This document shows, piece by piece, positions 8,970 to 18,141 of a stretch of 64,000 nt of DNA (position 1 is its first letter; each line of letters starts with the position of its first letter). A program made the position numbers and the translations under genes. The notes beneath the pieces were generated by a model that worked only from the letters and a program-made list of their open reading frames with translations, had not been told where the DNA came from and made no database searches. Source of the DNA: Nostoc sp. KVJ3 (GTDB lineage: Bacteria; Cyanobacteriota; Cyanobacteriia; Cyanobacteriales; Nostocaceae); the NCBI RefSeq assembly GCF_026127265.1, contig NZ_WWFG01000001.1, positions 2,829,501-2,893,500 on the forward strand, read 5' to 3'.

Positions 8970-9527
8970 ATGATTTCTCGCCGCACTTTTTTAAACATAT
9001 TATTTACTGGTTGTATTTCTCTCATCAACTGGCTGAATTTTACCCCTACTGCTGATGCTCTTGGTGGTAAACTTCCTGCAATTAATCAACCCGCACCAGA
9101 GTTTACCTTGCCAACTAACACAGGTGATGGCAAAATTTCCCTCTCTGAATTACGCGGTAAGTGGCTAGTACTTTACTTTTATCCTAAAGACTTTACCTCT
9201 GGTTGTACTATAGAGGCTCGCCGTTTTCAGCAAGACTTACCCCAATACCTCGACAAAAATACCCAAATTATTGGCGTAAGTGCTGATGATATTGATTCTC
9301 ACGCCAAATTTTGTGATTCAGAGGGACTAAAATTCCCCCTGCTGGCTGATACTGATGGTTCAGTAAGTAAAGCTTATGGTTCGTGGCTCGGTTTCTTATC
9401 GATGCGCCACAGTTTTATCATCGATCCTTACGGCATTTTACGCGAGACTTTTGTGAAAGTCAACCCAAATATTCACAGTTCAGAAGTGCTAGCACGATTA
9501 GAAAAGTTACAATCTACAGCTTCTTAG
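8970..9527 (+). CDS. Exported peroxiredoxin (PrxQ/BCP type)
   Basis: A 185-residue thiol peroxidase. The ATG at 8970 opens a signal peptide with a twin-arginine motif SRRTFLN followed by a hydrophobic stretch and an ADA-like cleavage site, so it is probably exported by Tat to the periplasm or lumen. The mature part has the peroxiredoxin fold with peroxidatic C79 in YPKDFTSGCT. The usual PrxQ resolving Cys five residues later is absent (R84), leaving a later Cys (in AKFCDSEG) as the only candidate, so this may be a 1-Cys or atypical enzyme. It would reduce hydroperoxides using thioredoxin-like donors. A GTG ten codons upstream is less likely. Confidence 0.85.
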   Translation: MISRRTFLNILFTGCISLINWLNFTPTADALGGKLPAINQPAPEFTLPTNTGDGKISLSELRGKWLVLYFYPKDFTSGCTIEARRFQQDLPQYLDKNTQIIGVSADDIDSHAKFCDSEGLKFPLLADTDGSVSKAYGSWLGFLSMRHSFIIDPYGILRETFVKVNPNIHSSEVLARLEKLQSTAS

Positions 9528-9605
9528 GGTGGGTTGAAGATTCGTGAAACCCCAACAAAAACAAGGACTTTTCGTCTTGGGTTTCGTCCCTCAACCCAAC
9601 CTACC
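9525..9605. terminator. Large imperfect hairpin after peroxiredoxin gene
   Basis: TTAGGGTGGGTTGAAGATTCGTGAAACCC pairs with GGGTTTCGTCCCTCAACCCAACCTA. The hairpin overlaps the peroxiredoxin stop codon and may act as a terminator or RNA stabiliser. It has no clean T-run, so a short mobile repeat is an alternative. Confidence 0.45.
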
Positions 9606-9755
9606 CATAAATTTGTCAAAGCTCTAGAAATCAAGGGTTCTGATTTTTATGTAACGAGAGTAATAGAAGAGCGTTAATAACCTGTAATATCATGTCTGGG
9701 TAATTAGTTATGATTCCCACAGTCATTGTACCCCACCCCTTAATCCCCTCCCCTT

Positions 9756-9917
9756 AGAGGTTGTTTGAAAAGTATTTTGCTGTGACTAAAGTCACTTTGA
9801 TCCCCCCTAACCCCCCTTAAAAAGGGGGAATCGGAATCAAAGTCCCCCAATTTATCGGGGGATTTAGGAGGATCTAGAACTTTTGATACCAATGAGAGGA
9901 CTTTTCAAACAGCCTCT
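9756..9917. repeat. MITE-like element, family D (AGAGGNTGTTTGAAAAGT ends)
   Basis: Left end AGAGGTTGTTTGAAAAGT and right end ACTTTTCAAACAGCCTCT are inverted repeats. The interior holds CCCCCCTAACCCCCCTT and AAGGGGGA tracts that pair. A diverged second copy with the same ends is at 34744-34951. Confidence 0.8.
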
Positions 9918-9927
9918 TAGTAAAGCT

Positions 9928-10407
9928 TTAAAAATTAGGACTGTGTTCAGAATCCCAGCACTTAGCATCATGCCAAATTCTATTGGTGTGTTCACATTCT
10001 GATCGATCGTAAATCCAAGGAATTGAAGTAGGGTAATACGAGCTAGATATGGGAGTAAGTGAAGATAATACAAATGAAAATATAGTGTAGCTAGAAATCA
10101 ATAGAATGATTAAAAATCCTATGAGGAAAAAAATATTGGCAGGAGTCCAAAAAGGATATAAATCTTTTTCAGAGCGTAAACGCATTTTAGAACGACGTTC
10201 TGAACCTGCTAGCAACACCAGATAAAACCTTAATCCGGGAATTGGTACTGAAACTCTTATATCTAAAGAATGACGAGTCCAAGTACGAGAGGTAAAAACC
10301 CTTTTGATGGCTACTAATTGTTCCACTGTAAAGGTATTTGCCACTTCTGGGGCGATCTCAGCGAAAAGTTTCTCGAAGGTAAGATCGGTATGCTGGCGCT
10401 TTGTCAT
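9928..10407 (-). CDS. Hypothetical membrane-anchored protein
   Basis: A 159-residue protein I do not recognise. The first 75 residues are soluble-looking (FEKLFAEIAPEV, SRTWTRHSLDIRVSVP), followed by a strong hydrophobic segment at about residues 91-115 and a short Cys/His-containing tail (ECEHTN, DAKCWD). That N-terminal pattern looks conserved-protein-like rather than random. The gene is divergent from rpiA, and its 3' end stops next to repeat element D at 9756-9917. Confidence 0.6.
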   Translation of the reverse strand: MTKRQHTDLTFEKLFAEIAPEVANTFTVEQLVAIKRVFTSRTWTRHSLDIRVSVPIPGLRFYLVLLAGSERRSKMRLRSEKDLYPFWTPANIFFLIGFLIILLISSYTIFSFVLSSLTPISSSYYPTSIPWIYDRSECEHTNRIWHDAKCWDSEHSPNF

Positions 10408-10598
10408 GATATTAGTATATTAATATACTATTTTTCTACATAGCAATCTCCTCTGTTCAGGACAATAAGATGTTTTATTTTTTACAAGTTCCTAATAAAG
10501 GAAATAGAAATTAGCAAAAACTTGTTTTTTAGCTTTCATGTTTTGACGTTATCTGCCCACTACTATGGACTATAGTCAGTTTTTCAGGAGTTTTGGGA

Positions 10599-11306
10599 AT
10601 GACAGGAACAGATCCCGTAAAGTTGATGAAGCAAGAAGTTGGCAAAGCCGCTGCCGCGCTGGTAAAATCGGGTTCTATCGTCGGGTTGGGTACGGGGTCA
10701 ACCACAGCATATACGATTCAGTTTTTGGGCGATCGCCTCAAATCTGGCGAACTCAAAGATATCATTGGTATACCAACCTCGTTTCAATCAGAAGTGCTAG
10801 CGAAGCAGTACGGTATCCCTCTCGCCACCTTGGATGCTATTGACCACATTGATATTGCCATTGATGGGGCAGATGAAGTCGATCCGCAGAAGAATTTAAT
10901 TAAGGGCGGTGGTGCAGCACATACCCGTGAAAAAGTCGTAGACTACCTGGCAGAACAGTTTATCGTCGTCGTAGATAGTGGCAAGTTGGTAGACCGCTTG
11001 GGTTCTAGTTTCCCAGTGCCAGTGGAAGTAATACCAATGGCAATTACTCCTGTTACCAATGCCATCAAAAAACTCGGTGGTAAACCAGAACTCCGCATGG
11101 GTGTAAAAAAAGCTGGCCCAGTGATTACTGACCAAGGTAACTTTGTCTTAGATGTCAGATTTGACTCTATAGAAGATCCAGTTGGTCTAGAAAAGACATT
11201 GAATAACATTCCTGGTGTTCTAGAAAATGGCATCTTCGTTAACTGTGTCGATTTAGTTTTAGTTGGTGAAGTTAAAGATGGTCAGCCATTAGTGCGTCAA
11301 CTATAG
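10599..11306 (+). CDS. rpiA: Ribose-5-phosphate isomerase A
   Basis: A 235-residue RpiA that interconverts ribose-5-phosphate and ribulose-5-phosphate in the Calvin and pentose phosphate cycles. Substrate-loop GLGTGSTT, the acidic motif DGADEVD (D89-E93) and KGGGAAHTREK (K102) are intact. The ATG at 10599 sits 8 bases after CAGGAG and is preferred over the in-frame TTG at 10593. Monocistronic: an inverted-repeat hairpin follows directly at 11315-11348. Confidence 0.95.
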   Translation: MTGTDPVKLMKQEVGKAAAALVKSGSIVGLGTGSTTAYTIQFLGDRLKSGELKDIIGIPTSFQSEVLAKQYGIPLATLDAIDHIDIAIDGADEVDPQKNLIKGGGAAHTREKVVDYLAEQFIVVVDSGKLVDRLGSSFPVPVEVIPMAITPVTNAIKKLGGKPELRMGVKKAGPVITDQGNFVLDVRFDSIEDPVGLEKTLNNIPGVLENGIFVNCVDLVLVGEVKDGQPLVRQL

Positions 11307-11314
11307 AGTTATAG

Positions 11315-11348
11315 ATTTTGGATTTTAGATATCTCTAAAATCCAAAAT
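11315..11348 (+). terminator. Hairpin downstream of rpiA
   Basis: ATTTTGGATTTTAGA pairs perfectly with TCTAAAATCCAAAAT across a 4-base loop, starting 9 bases after the rpiA stop. Probable terminator or 3' stabilising hairpin; there is no long T-run. Confidence 0.5.
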
Positions 11349-11834
11349 TAAGAAACACCAATTTAACTAAAATTCATAGTCTTCTTTTTCTTCTCTCTCT
11401 TCTCTCTGCGTCGCGCCAGTTGCTACAACGGGGGGAACCCCCCTTCGGGTTCAGCAGTTCCTCATGGGGGAAACCCCCAAGACCGGACTGCCTCACCGCA
11501 ACGCACTGGCAACTCTATTGCCTCTGCGGTTCGTTCAAAAACAAAGAATTTTAGCCTGAACCCAATAGTTTCAATACTGCGTACAAATTAAGTAAGTCGG
11601 CGTGAAAATTTCAATGTATGTCATTGCGAATGTAACGAAGTGGAATGTTCGCGGAGCGTCTCCAAGAGTTGCAATCGCAAAGGTCTTGTAGTTTTTATAT
11701 TCTGTTACACAATTAGGTTTATTTGTACTGGCTTACTTACGAATTACGTTCGCGTAGCGTGCCGGAGGCTCTATTACGAATTATTTAACGGTGCTAATCA
11801 TGCAAAATATAAAAAAAATAGTATAAATAATAGC
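11349..11834. other. Intergenic region built of dispersed repeats
   Basis: Holds a copy of the CTCTGCGTCGCGCCAGTTGC...CTCTGCGGTTCGTTC repeat (11395-11541) with internal inverted CCCCC/GGGGG blocks, then CATTGCGAATGTAACGAAGTGGAATG-type repeat DNA (11619-11690). The open frame of the next gene continues upstream through this region, but repeat DNA is unlikely to be coding. Confidence 0.6.
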
Positions 11835-14069
11835 ATGGAAAAAAGTGTTATTAATGCCAGTCTTTCTACTCAGAACTTAACCTTTCGTCCAGGTGATACT
11901 CCTGTATCATTTGAGGTAATAGTCAATAATGACAGCGATCGCTTTGTCAATTTTCAGATAGAAATTACCGCCGCCGGAGAAACCCGGAACACTGGATATC
12001 GCTGGTATCGACTCGAACCAGAGGTGGCAGCAGCGAAACCACCAGGCAGTAGTACCATATTCCAAGTCTTCATATTTAATACACCCATTCCCGGATTCGT
12101 CGGTACTGTTAACTTGATGGTGAATATTTTTTCACCGCAATTAGCCCAACAGTGCAGACTTGTGCTGCGCCTGAAAATCGAGCGAGATAACAGACCAACA
12201 CATTTAAGTGTAGAATTACCTGTACGAGAGTTCCAAGTTTATCCCCGCAATTCTGTAGATATACCAGTACGGGTGCGGAATTTGGGGCAACAACCAACTG
12301 ATGTGGTGCTACGTTTTACAGGCATCGATCCATCTTGGCTGACAGGTAGTGCAGAACGCCGATTATCTCTAGATCCCGGTGGACTATCAGAAGCTACATT
12401 TCAATGTCAACCTCCTTCTGTAGTCCAAGCGCCAAGTCAAAATTACCCTTTTACTATTGAAGCTGTTAGCAATAATGGTTATCCAACTAACGCAGAAGGC
12501 AAAATTGAAGTTTTACCTGTGGGTTTTATAGACTTTACCACTACAGAAAAACACCTGAAAATTCCGAGTAAATCAGCATGGTTGCCTAACTGGAAATCTC
12601 ATACAGCTTCCTTTGAATTACTATTTAAAAATGCTAGTAACCTTAACCAGGAAATTAATATCCAGGTACAGGGTAGAGACTGGCGAAAATGTAGTTTCAA
12701 AAAGCTTCCCGAAGTTGCCAATCTCCATTTAGGAGAAACAAGTAAAATTATCCTGGATGTTAAAACAAAACGCCCTTGGATAGGAATCGGTAAAACTCTC
12801 TTGTTAGAGGCCAAATCTGAATTATCCGACCAACGTTTAGGGAGTACAGACCCAGCCACGCAGACATTAGAAGTGGAGACTCAGCCAATTATACCTCTAT
12901 GGCTGCAACTGGCCGCGATCGCAATATTAGCCGCACTCCTAGCATTATTACTGAGGCCAACAAATGTCATGCATACACGTTCTGTAAACTCAGTGCGTTT
13001 TAGTGGCATTGGTTTATCTGTAGTTAGTGGCTCAGATGATTGTACATTAAGACTTTGGAGAATTGGTGCTGATAGCTTAGACCCCGATGATAGAGTAACA
13101 TATTCAGGGCAGCCCGTTGCTTGCGATCAACAGCAACAGCCGAAGGGTTTGATGGCGATTACCGATGACGCTGTAGAAGTCTTGCGCTTCATGCCGTTAC
13201 AAAACGATCGTGTTGCTGTTGGTCTAGATAATGGGGTAATTGAACTCAGAGATGTACCATCAGGTGCAAAGATTAGTCAACTTCAAGACCTTAAAGATTT
13301 TAAAGCAAAAGGCGATCGCGTTTTTGATTTAGCTTTCACCTCAAACTCACTTAACTTATTCAGTGGCTATGGCAGTGGTAAAGTTAGAGTATGGTCAAGA
13401 CTAGCGCCTAACAGCGACTTTCTCCCAGAACCGCAAGTTATCGATGTACAAAGTACATTGAAACTATCAGGTTTCCAAGTCCGGGCATTAAATCTTAGTC
13501 CAGATGCAAAAACTCTAGTAATTGCCGGAAACTTTAAACGTTTCATCTTGTGGCAGTGGAACCCAACTCAATCTGATAAACAATTCTCAGGTTTATCAGT
13601 GCAAAATCTCGAAAAACTAGACCCATTAGTTGGGCGTGAAGATTATATTTGGGGATTGGCTTTTGTTCCTAACTCGACAGAAAAAATCCTCGCAACCTCC
13701 GATTCTGCCGGGTTCATTACGATTTGGAATTTGAATCAGTGTCAAACTATCAAAAATTCTAATCCGCAGGAAAAAGTCAATGAACTAAATTGTTCGCCAA
13801 TAGATCGCTGGCCAGCATCAAAAACATCTGTGCGTAGTCTAGCATTTAGTGATGATGGTAGTCTTTTAGTAAGTGGTGGCGATGATGGACGAGTGGTGAT
13901 TTGGTACTTAACCCCCGAACATAAACTCGACAAAACAAAAGCAGCAGAAGGTAAAACAATTTACCAAAGCTCTAAAAAAATCAATAGTATCGACTTGAAA
14001 ACTAATCAAGGAACCATGATTGTGAGTGGTAGTGAAGATTTTCAGGTCAAACTACACCGCATCAAATAA
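11835..14069 (+). CDS. Membrane protein with Ig-like N-terminus and WD40 propeller
   Basis: From ATG 11835 this is 744 residues. The first 340 residues are beta-rich, with repeated Ig/CARDB-like segments (LTFRPGDTPVSFEVIVNN; FQVYPRNSVDIPVRVRN). One transmembrane segment lies near residues 353-377 (LWLQLAAIAILAALLALLL). The C-terminal 365 residues carry WD40-type repeats (VSGSDDCTLRLWRIG, GKVRVWSR, LATSDSAGFITIWN, VSGGDDGRVVIW, SGSEDFQVKLHR). There is no N-terminal signal peptide, so topology is uncertain. The stop is 13 bp before the next gene, which shares the Ig-like/TM plan, so they probably form an operon and a complex. An upstream extension of 65 codons lies in repeat DNA and was rejected. 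Function unknown. Confidence 0.75.
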   Translation: MEKSVINASLSTQNLTFRPGDTPVSFEVIVNNDSDRFVNFQIEITAAGETRNTGYRWYRLEPEVAAAKPPGSSTIFQVFIFNTPIPGFVGTVNLMVNIFSPQLAQQCRLVLRLKIERDNRPTHLSVELPVREFQVYPRNSVDIPVRVRNLGQQPTDVVLRFTGIDPSWLTGSAERRLSLDPGGLSEATFQCQPPSVVQAPSQNYPFTIEAVSNNGYPTNAEGKIEVLPVGFIDFTTTEKHLKIPSKSAWLPNWKSHTASFELLFKNASNLNQEINIQVQGRDWRKCSFKKLPEVANLHLGETSKIILDVKTKRPWIGIGKTLLLEAKSELSDQRLGSTDPATQTLEVETQPIIPLWLQLAAIAILAALLALLLRPTNVMHTRSVNSVRFSGIGLSVVSGSDDCTLRLWRIGADSLDPDDRVTYSGQPVACDQQQQPKGLMAITDDAVEVLRFMPLQNDRVAVGLDNGVIELRDVPSGAKISQLQDLKDFKAKGDRVFDLAFTSNSLNLFSGYGSGKVRVWSRLAPNSDFLPEPQVIDVQSTLKLSGFQVRALNLSPDAKTLVIAGNFKRFILWQWNPTQSDKQFSGLSVQNLEKLDPLVGREDYIWGLAFVPNSTEKILATSDSAGFITIWNLNQCQTIKNSNPQEKVNELNCSPIDRWPASKTSVRSLAFSDDGSLLVSGGDDGRVVIWYLTPEHKLDKTKAAEGKTIYQSSKKINSIDLKTNQGTMIVSGSEDFQVKLHRIK

Positions 14070-14082
14070 GGAAGTCGATAAT

Positions 14083-16401
14083 ATGCAAGCTAAATTCAAT
14101 CCACTACAAGTTATTATCAATCCACCTGGAATTCAATTTGGGATGCCAGGAGATACCATTGAACTTTATATTGTTGTAATCAATCAGGGAGATCAAAGCG
14201 CAGTTATTGACTTATATTTTGTTTTTGACGAAGTATTTCAAAATTTAACCGGTTGGTCTACTTCTCCTAGAGAAAGTTTAGCATTAGCTCCCCAACAGAA
14301 TAGTGACGAAGTAAAATTTGAGTTTCAAATTGTTGCAAATGCTCTCCCCGGAACCTATGACTATACATTAGTTATAGATTCTCCTCAACATTATCCTCAA
14401 GATACACCCATAACCTTCCCCAACCAAATTAAGGTTCTCCTACAAGAACAGACTGCAATTCGGGTGAACGACCCGACATTTTCTATTAGACCGAACACAA
14501 ACCCCAACAAGCCACTAATTTTTAAGCCTGGTGAACCTCTGCAAGTAGAGGTAATAGTTGACAATCGCTCTTATCTCGTAGACAGGTTTCGCCTAAGTTG
14601 TCCAGATTTAGACGAAGATTGGTTCACAATCAATTATCCCGGAACTGGATTTGAGGGAACAGGGTTGGTGTCTGATGTGACCGCACTAGAACTAAACCCT
14701 GGTACTCAAGGTCAAATATTGTTGAAATTTCATCCACCTGGGGATACCCTCGCTGGAAGCTATTCTCCCACAATCCGCTTGTATTCAGAAAACTCTCCCG
14801 ACTTAGTACTACTGGATTTGGTGTACATCCAAATTCCGACAAATTATCGCCTAGATATAGAACTTCATACCATTTTAGGACAAGTTAGCCGGAGTCTGGG
14901 CAAATACGAATTATCACTAGCAAACCAGGGTAATATTGTCCGAGAACTGATATTAAGCTTAAAAAGTCGAGACGAAGAAGAACTATATAGTTTCAAATTC
15001 GATCCCACCGAAGTCAGATTATTACCTAATAGAAGTGCTGTAGCCAATTTGATGGTCAAACCCAGACCTTGGTGGCGACGACCTTGGTTTGGTGCAGGGT
15101 TAATAGTCAACTTTCAACTCGACATCAAAGACCAACAAAATTTACCTCTACCTAACACATTACCTCAAGGAAGTTTGGTATGGAAACCCCGTCCTTGGTG
15201 GCAATTTCTTTTGTTAATTTTGGCAGTTTTGGGGTTATTGGGAGGGATAGGATTGATCATTTGGCGAATTTTAAACCCCGATCCTTTGAGATTAGAAAAT
15301 TTTAGTGCTAATAATCCTCGAATTACAGAACAAGAGGATGAGGTAGCTTTAAAGTGGGACATTCACAATTATCAACAATTGCAAATGTTGCTTCTGATAG
15401 TTAAAGGTTCCCAAGCAAGTCAGCCTATTACCTACGATTTTAGGAATGGCATTCCTGAAACACTTGGCAAAGGAAGTGCTAATGAAATACCTCCTTGTCA
15501 GGTACAAGAGAAACAAGAGCTAATTTGTAACAACGTTAAAACTGGAGTGAAAACCAAAGGAAATTACACTTTTGAATTACAAGCTTTTTATCGGAATGGC
15601 CTACCAATATTTTCTCCAAAGACCCAAGTGGCAAGCCAAATAACGCAAGTAGAAATAGCTGAAAAACAAATTGCTGAAGTCCTGAGTTTTCAGGCAGATA
15701 AACCACAGTATATCAAAGGTCAAAATATTCTTTTAAGTTGGGCAATTGCCCGTCCCTTATTATTGGCAAAAGTTCAACTTGCTGGCAGTGCAGATGATTC
15801 TACATCTTATGGTGAACCAATTATTTATAAATTCAATCAAGGTAATCTTACAGACCCTAAACTTAAAAAGCTATGTACACAACAAAACCAACAGCTACGA
15901 TGTACAAATATTCCTCTAACAGCATATAAAGCTGGTAAATTTGGCTTTGAAATCAAAGCTTTTTCTAACAATGGAAGTGATAAGATTAGTTCTAAAAAGA
16001 CTGAATCTAAAATAGAAATATTACCTAAACCATTTAAGATTGTTTCTTTCACAATCAATGGTAGCGAACAACAAAATCTAGAACTGAAAGAAGGAACAAC
16101 TGCTACTCTGAGTTGGAGAGTAGAAGGGGAAAATATTCAGGTTAAACTTCAGCCATACGGAGATGACGTTCCACTAGCTGGTTCAAAGCAGCTTCCAGTG
16201 AATCTAGCCTTCCCACCTCAAATTTCGCTGCAAGTTAATGATATATCTAATAAACAACAACCCCAGCAAAGAGGATTTGCAATCACAGTCATTAAGAAAG
16301 TAGTGCCTACTCCTGTACCTAGCATTAACCCACTTCCACCTAGTCTACCATCTAATAATAGCCCATTTCAGAGTCCTTTGCCTCTAAAGCAAGGTTTTTA
16401 G
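14083..16401 (+). CDS. Membrane protein with tandem Ig-like domains
   Basis: A 772-residue protein starting at ATG 14083, 8 bases after AAGGAAG. Beta-rich Ig-like segments occupy residues 1-360 (IQFGMPGDTIELYIVVINQG; FKPGEPLQVEVIVDNRS). A single membrane helix lies near 372-398 (WWQFLLLILAVLGLLGGIGLIIW), followed by two or three further beta-sandwich segments and a Pro/Ser-rich tail (PTPVPSINPLPPSLPS). The N-terminal repeat pattern resembles that of the preceding gene, suggesting common ancestry and a shared structure spanning the membrane. I do not recognise an enzyme motif. A scaffold or sensor role is inference only. Confidence 0.72.
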   Translation: MQAKFNPLQVIINPPGIQFGMPGDTIELYIVVINQGDQSAVIDLYFVFDEVFQNLTGWSTSPRESLALAPQQNSDEVKFEFQIVANALPGTYDYTLVIDSPQHYPQDTPITFPNQIKVLLQEQTAIRVNDPTFSIRPNTNPNKPLIFKPGEPLQVEVIVDNRSYLVDRFRLSCPDLDEDWFTINYPGTGFEGTGLVSDVTALELNPGTQGQILLKFHPPGDTLAGSYSPTIRLYSENSPDLVLLDLVYIQIPTNYRLDIELHTILGQVSRSLGKYELSLANQGNIVRELILSLKSRDEEELYSFKFDPTEVRLLPNRSAVANLMVKPRPWWRRPWFGAGLIVNFQLDIKDQQNLPLPNTLPQGSLVWKPRPWWQFLLLILAVLGLLGGIGLIIWRILNPDPLRLENFSANNPRITEQEDEVALKWDIHNYQQLQMLLLIVKGSQASQPITYDFRNGIPETLGKGSANEIPPCQVQEKQELICNNVKTGVKTKGNYTFELQAFYRNGLPIFSPKTQVASQITQVEIAEKQIAEVLSFQADKPQYIKGQNILLSWAIARPLLLAKVQLAGSADDSTSYGEPIIYKFNQGNLTDPKLKKLCTQQNQQLRCTNIPLTAYKAGKFGFEIKAFSNNGSDKISSKKTESKIEILPKPFKIVSFTINGSEQQNLELKEGTTATLSWRVEGENIQVKLQPYGDDVPLAGSKQLPVNLAFPPQISLQVNDISNKQQPQQRGFAITVIKKVVPTPVPSINPLPPSLPSNNSPFQSPLPLKQGF

Positions 16402-16446
16402 CAGCGATCGCCATCGCTAAGTTAATTGTTAAGATATCTATTACTT

Positions 16447-16536
16447 AGACATCTCCAGAAATTAAATATGCGTTATGCAGAACCAGTGTAGAGACGTAGC
16501 AGTGCTACGTCTCTACATTCTTTTTCACCAGATGTT
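16447..16536. repeat. MITE-like element, family B (AGACATCTCCA end)
   Basis: Starts AGACATCTCCAGAAATTAAATATGCG, has the central palindrome GTAGAGACGTAGCAGTGCTACGTCTCTAC, and ends TTTTTCACCAGATGTTTAT. It sits between convergent genes and could double as a bidirectional terminator. The same left half is repeated at 35653. Confidence 0.75.
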
Positions 16537-16542
16537 TATTGA

Positions 16543-17952
16543 TTACCGACTTTGAGCTTGGGTTGAGACTGTTAATACTTGCGGTGGTGTGGCATCCGGC
16601 GGATAGAGAAAGTCTACTTCTACTAAAGAGCGATCGCCAGGTTTCATATTTAATGAAAGTAAGGGTTCCCCTGGTTGACCCCTCTTTTGCACTAAATGCA
16701 CAAACTGAGTTTGCGGCTGATTTTGCTCATCTTTGTAACGTACCCGCACTGTCCCTCGGAAAAATACTTCCCTGGCTGGTGTACTCAGAAAACGTAACCC
16801 TGGTTTGACTAACTGATTCTCCTTGAGTGGGGTTTGTATGGATACACTCACAGTTTGAGGACTTTGAGTATTGTTGTATAGCGGTAACTTGAGATCATAT
16901 TGAATCCCATAGTTGCCATGAGCGCGATATGCGGTGTCAGGATAGCGCACCAGCATAGTAGCACTTTGAATTTGACCAGTTCCTAATGTTCCCCCATGCA
17001 CCGTACTCAAAGCGTAGGAAAACCCTTGACCAGGTTGGGGAATAGTTAGATATCTAGCTTTAGGATTATCTACTAATAAGGCTCTCCAGCGTGAACCGCC
17101 AGCCACTCCAGCAACACGCCCATAAATTCTTGGCTTGCCAGTTTCCTCTAGGGGAGTGGGGGCTTTATCTCTTGGCCCAGCCAAATCGCCATTATCTAGT
17201 AAATTCTGCCACTCTTCTAAGGTTGGCGATCGCTCACTGCCATCAGGATTTACGCGTGCAAACATCGCTAGGCTAGCTGCATAAACAGTTCCATTACTTT
17301 GCAGTCGAATCAATGTAGACCGACCATTGAGAGGTGGTGTCAATCCCTGCACAGGAATTGGTAAATTTAGTAACATCCGACTCTGTTTTGCTGGAATCTC
17401 AATTTGGGCAGGGAAAATCTCTTGTCGCTGTCCTCTAAGCACATCAGACATAACGCGATCGCCCGGGCCCGCAAAAATTGTCCCTAAAGGATTTTGGCTA
17501 AAAGATGGTAACTGAATAAATGGTGCATCCGGTTGACTCAAATAACTCGCTGCTTGCCAAATATTTACCTTCACTGCTTCTGAACCAGGGTTGTGCAAAA
17601 TTATCCCTAAATAGAGCGATGTCTCCGACGGGCTAGGCCTACGCAAATTATCTGACGGTTCGGCTTTAGCAACATGATGGACAAAAATATCAAATCGTCC
17701 TCGAAAGGGAAAATTCAAATGCGCTGTTGGCACTTTTTTGCCATTTGGTGGAAAAGTAGAGAGTAAAATTCCTTCTTTCAACACCAATTCTGGACTATTA
17801 CTGTTAAAAGTTGGCACTGTATCTAATTGACCTGGTAAAGGACGTACTTCTTGTGGTTGTATGACTTCTTCAGGTGGTGTCACAGGAGTTGATTGAGCTA
17901 TTGGAAAAATTAGTAACAATGGCAACATATACTTAGATATTTCTTTCACCAT
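16543..17952 (-). CDS. DUF3370 exported protein
   Basis: A 469-residue cyanobacterial protein with an N-terminal signal sequence (KYMLPLLLIFPIAQS, cleavage near residue 20), then the Pro-rich PPEEVIQPQEVRPLPGQLD lead that is typical of DUF3370 proteins, and a long beta-rich body (FNSNSPELVLKEGILL; YLGIILHNPG; AGPGDRVMSDVLRGQR). No catalytic motif is visible and the biochemical function of the family is not established. It is convergent with the Ig-like membrane gene, with a family B repeat between them. Confidence 0.8.
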   Translation of the reverse strand: MVKEISKYMLPLLLIFPIAQSTPVTPPEEVIQPQEVRPLPGQLDTVPTFNSNSPELVLKEGILLSTFPPNGKKVPTAHLNFPFRGRFDIFVHHVAKAEPSDNLRRPSPSETSLYLGIILHNPGSEAVKVNIWQAASYLSQPDAPFIQLPSFSQNPLGTIFAGPGDRVMSDVLRGQRQEIFPAQIEIPAKQSRMLLNLPIPVQGLTPPLNGRSTLIRLQSNGTVYAASLAMFARVNPDGSERSPTLEEWQNLLDNGDLAGPRDKAPTPLEETGKPRIYGRVAGVAGGSRWRALLVDNPKARYLTIPQPGQGFSYALSTVHGGTLGTGQIQSATMLVRYPDTAYRAHGNYGIQYDLKLPLYNNTQSPQTVSVSIQTPLKENQLVKPGLRFLSTPAREVFFRGTVRVRYKDEQNQPQTQFVHLVQKRGQPGEPLLSLNMKPGDRSLVEVDFLYPPDATPPQVLTVSTQAQSR

Positions 17953-18141
17953 ACAGACATTAACAACCTGATGAAAGTGCCAGTTTGTTAATAATTAATA
18001 CGAAATCTAGAAGAATACCCATCAAGTTTTCTTGATTTAGAACCGGAGCGCGAACAAAAATACGAGGAGTCGTGAGTTTATTTTAGGCTAAGTAGTCCAA
18101 CACTGAATAGTAAAGACAAATTTACCGCAGTGTTGGCTAAT

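Noticed and set aside
11640..11834. Upstream extension of the WD40 membrane protein by 65 codons
   Set aside because: The DNA belongs to dispersed repeats (CATTGCGAATG..., GCGTAGCGTGCCGGAGGC), and the translated part has no protein-like pattern; ATG 11835 fits better.
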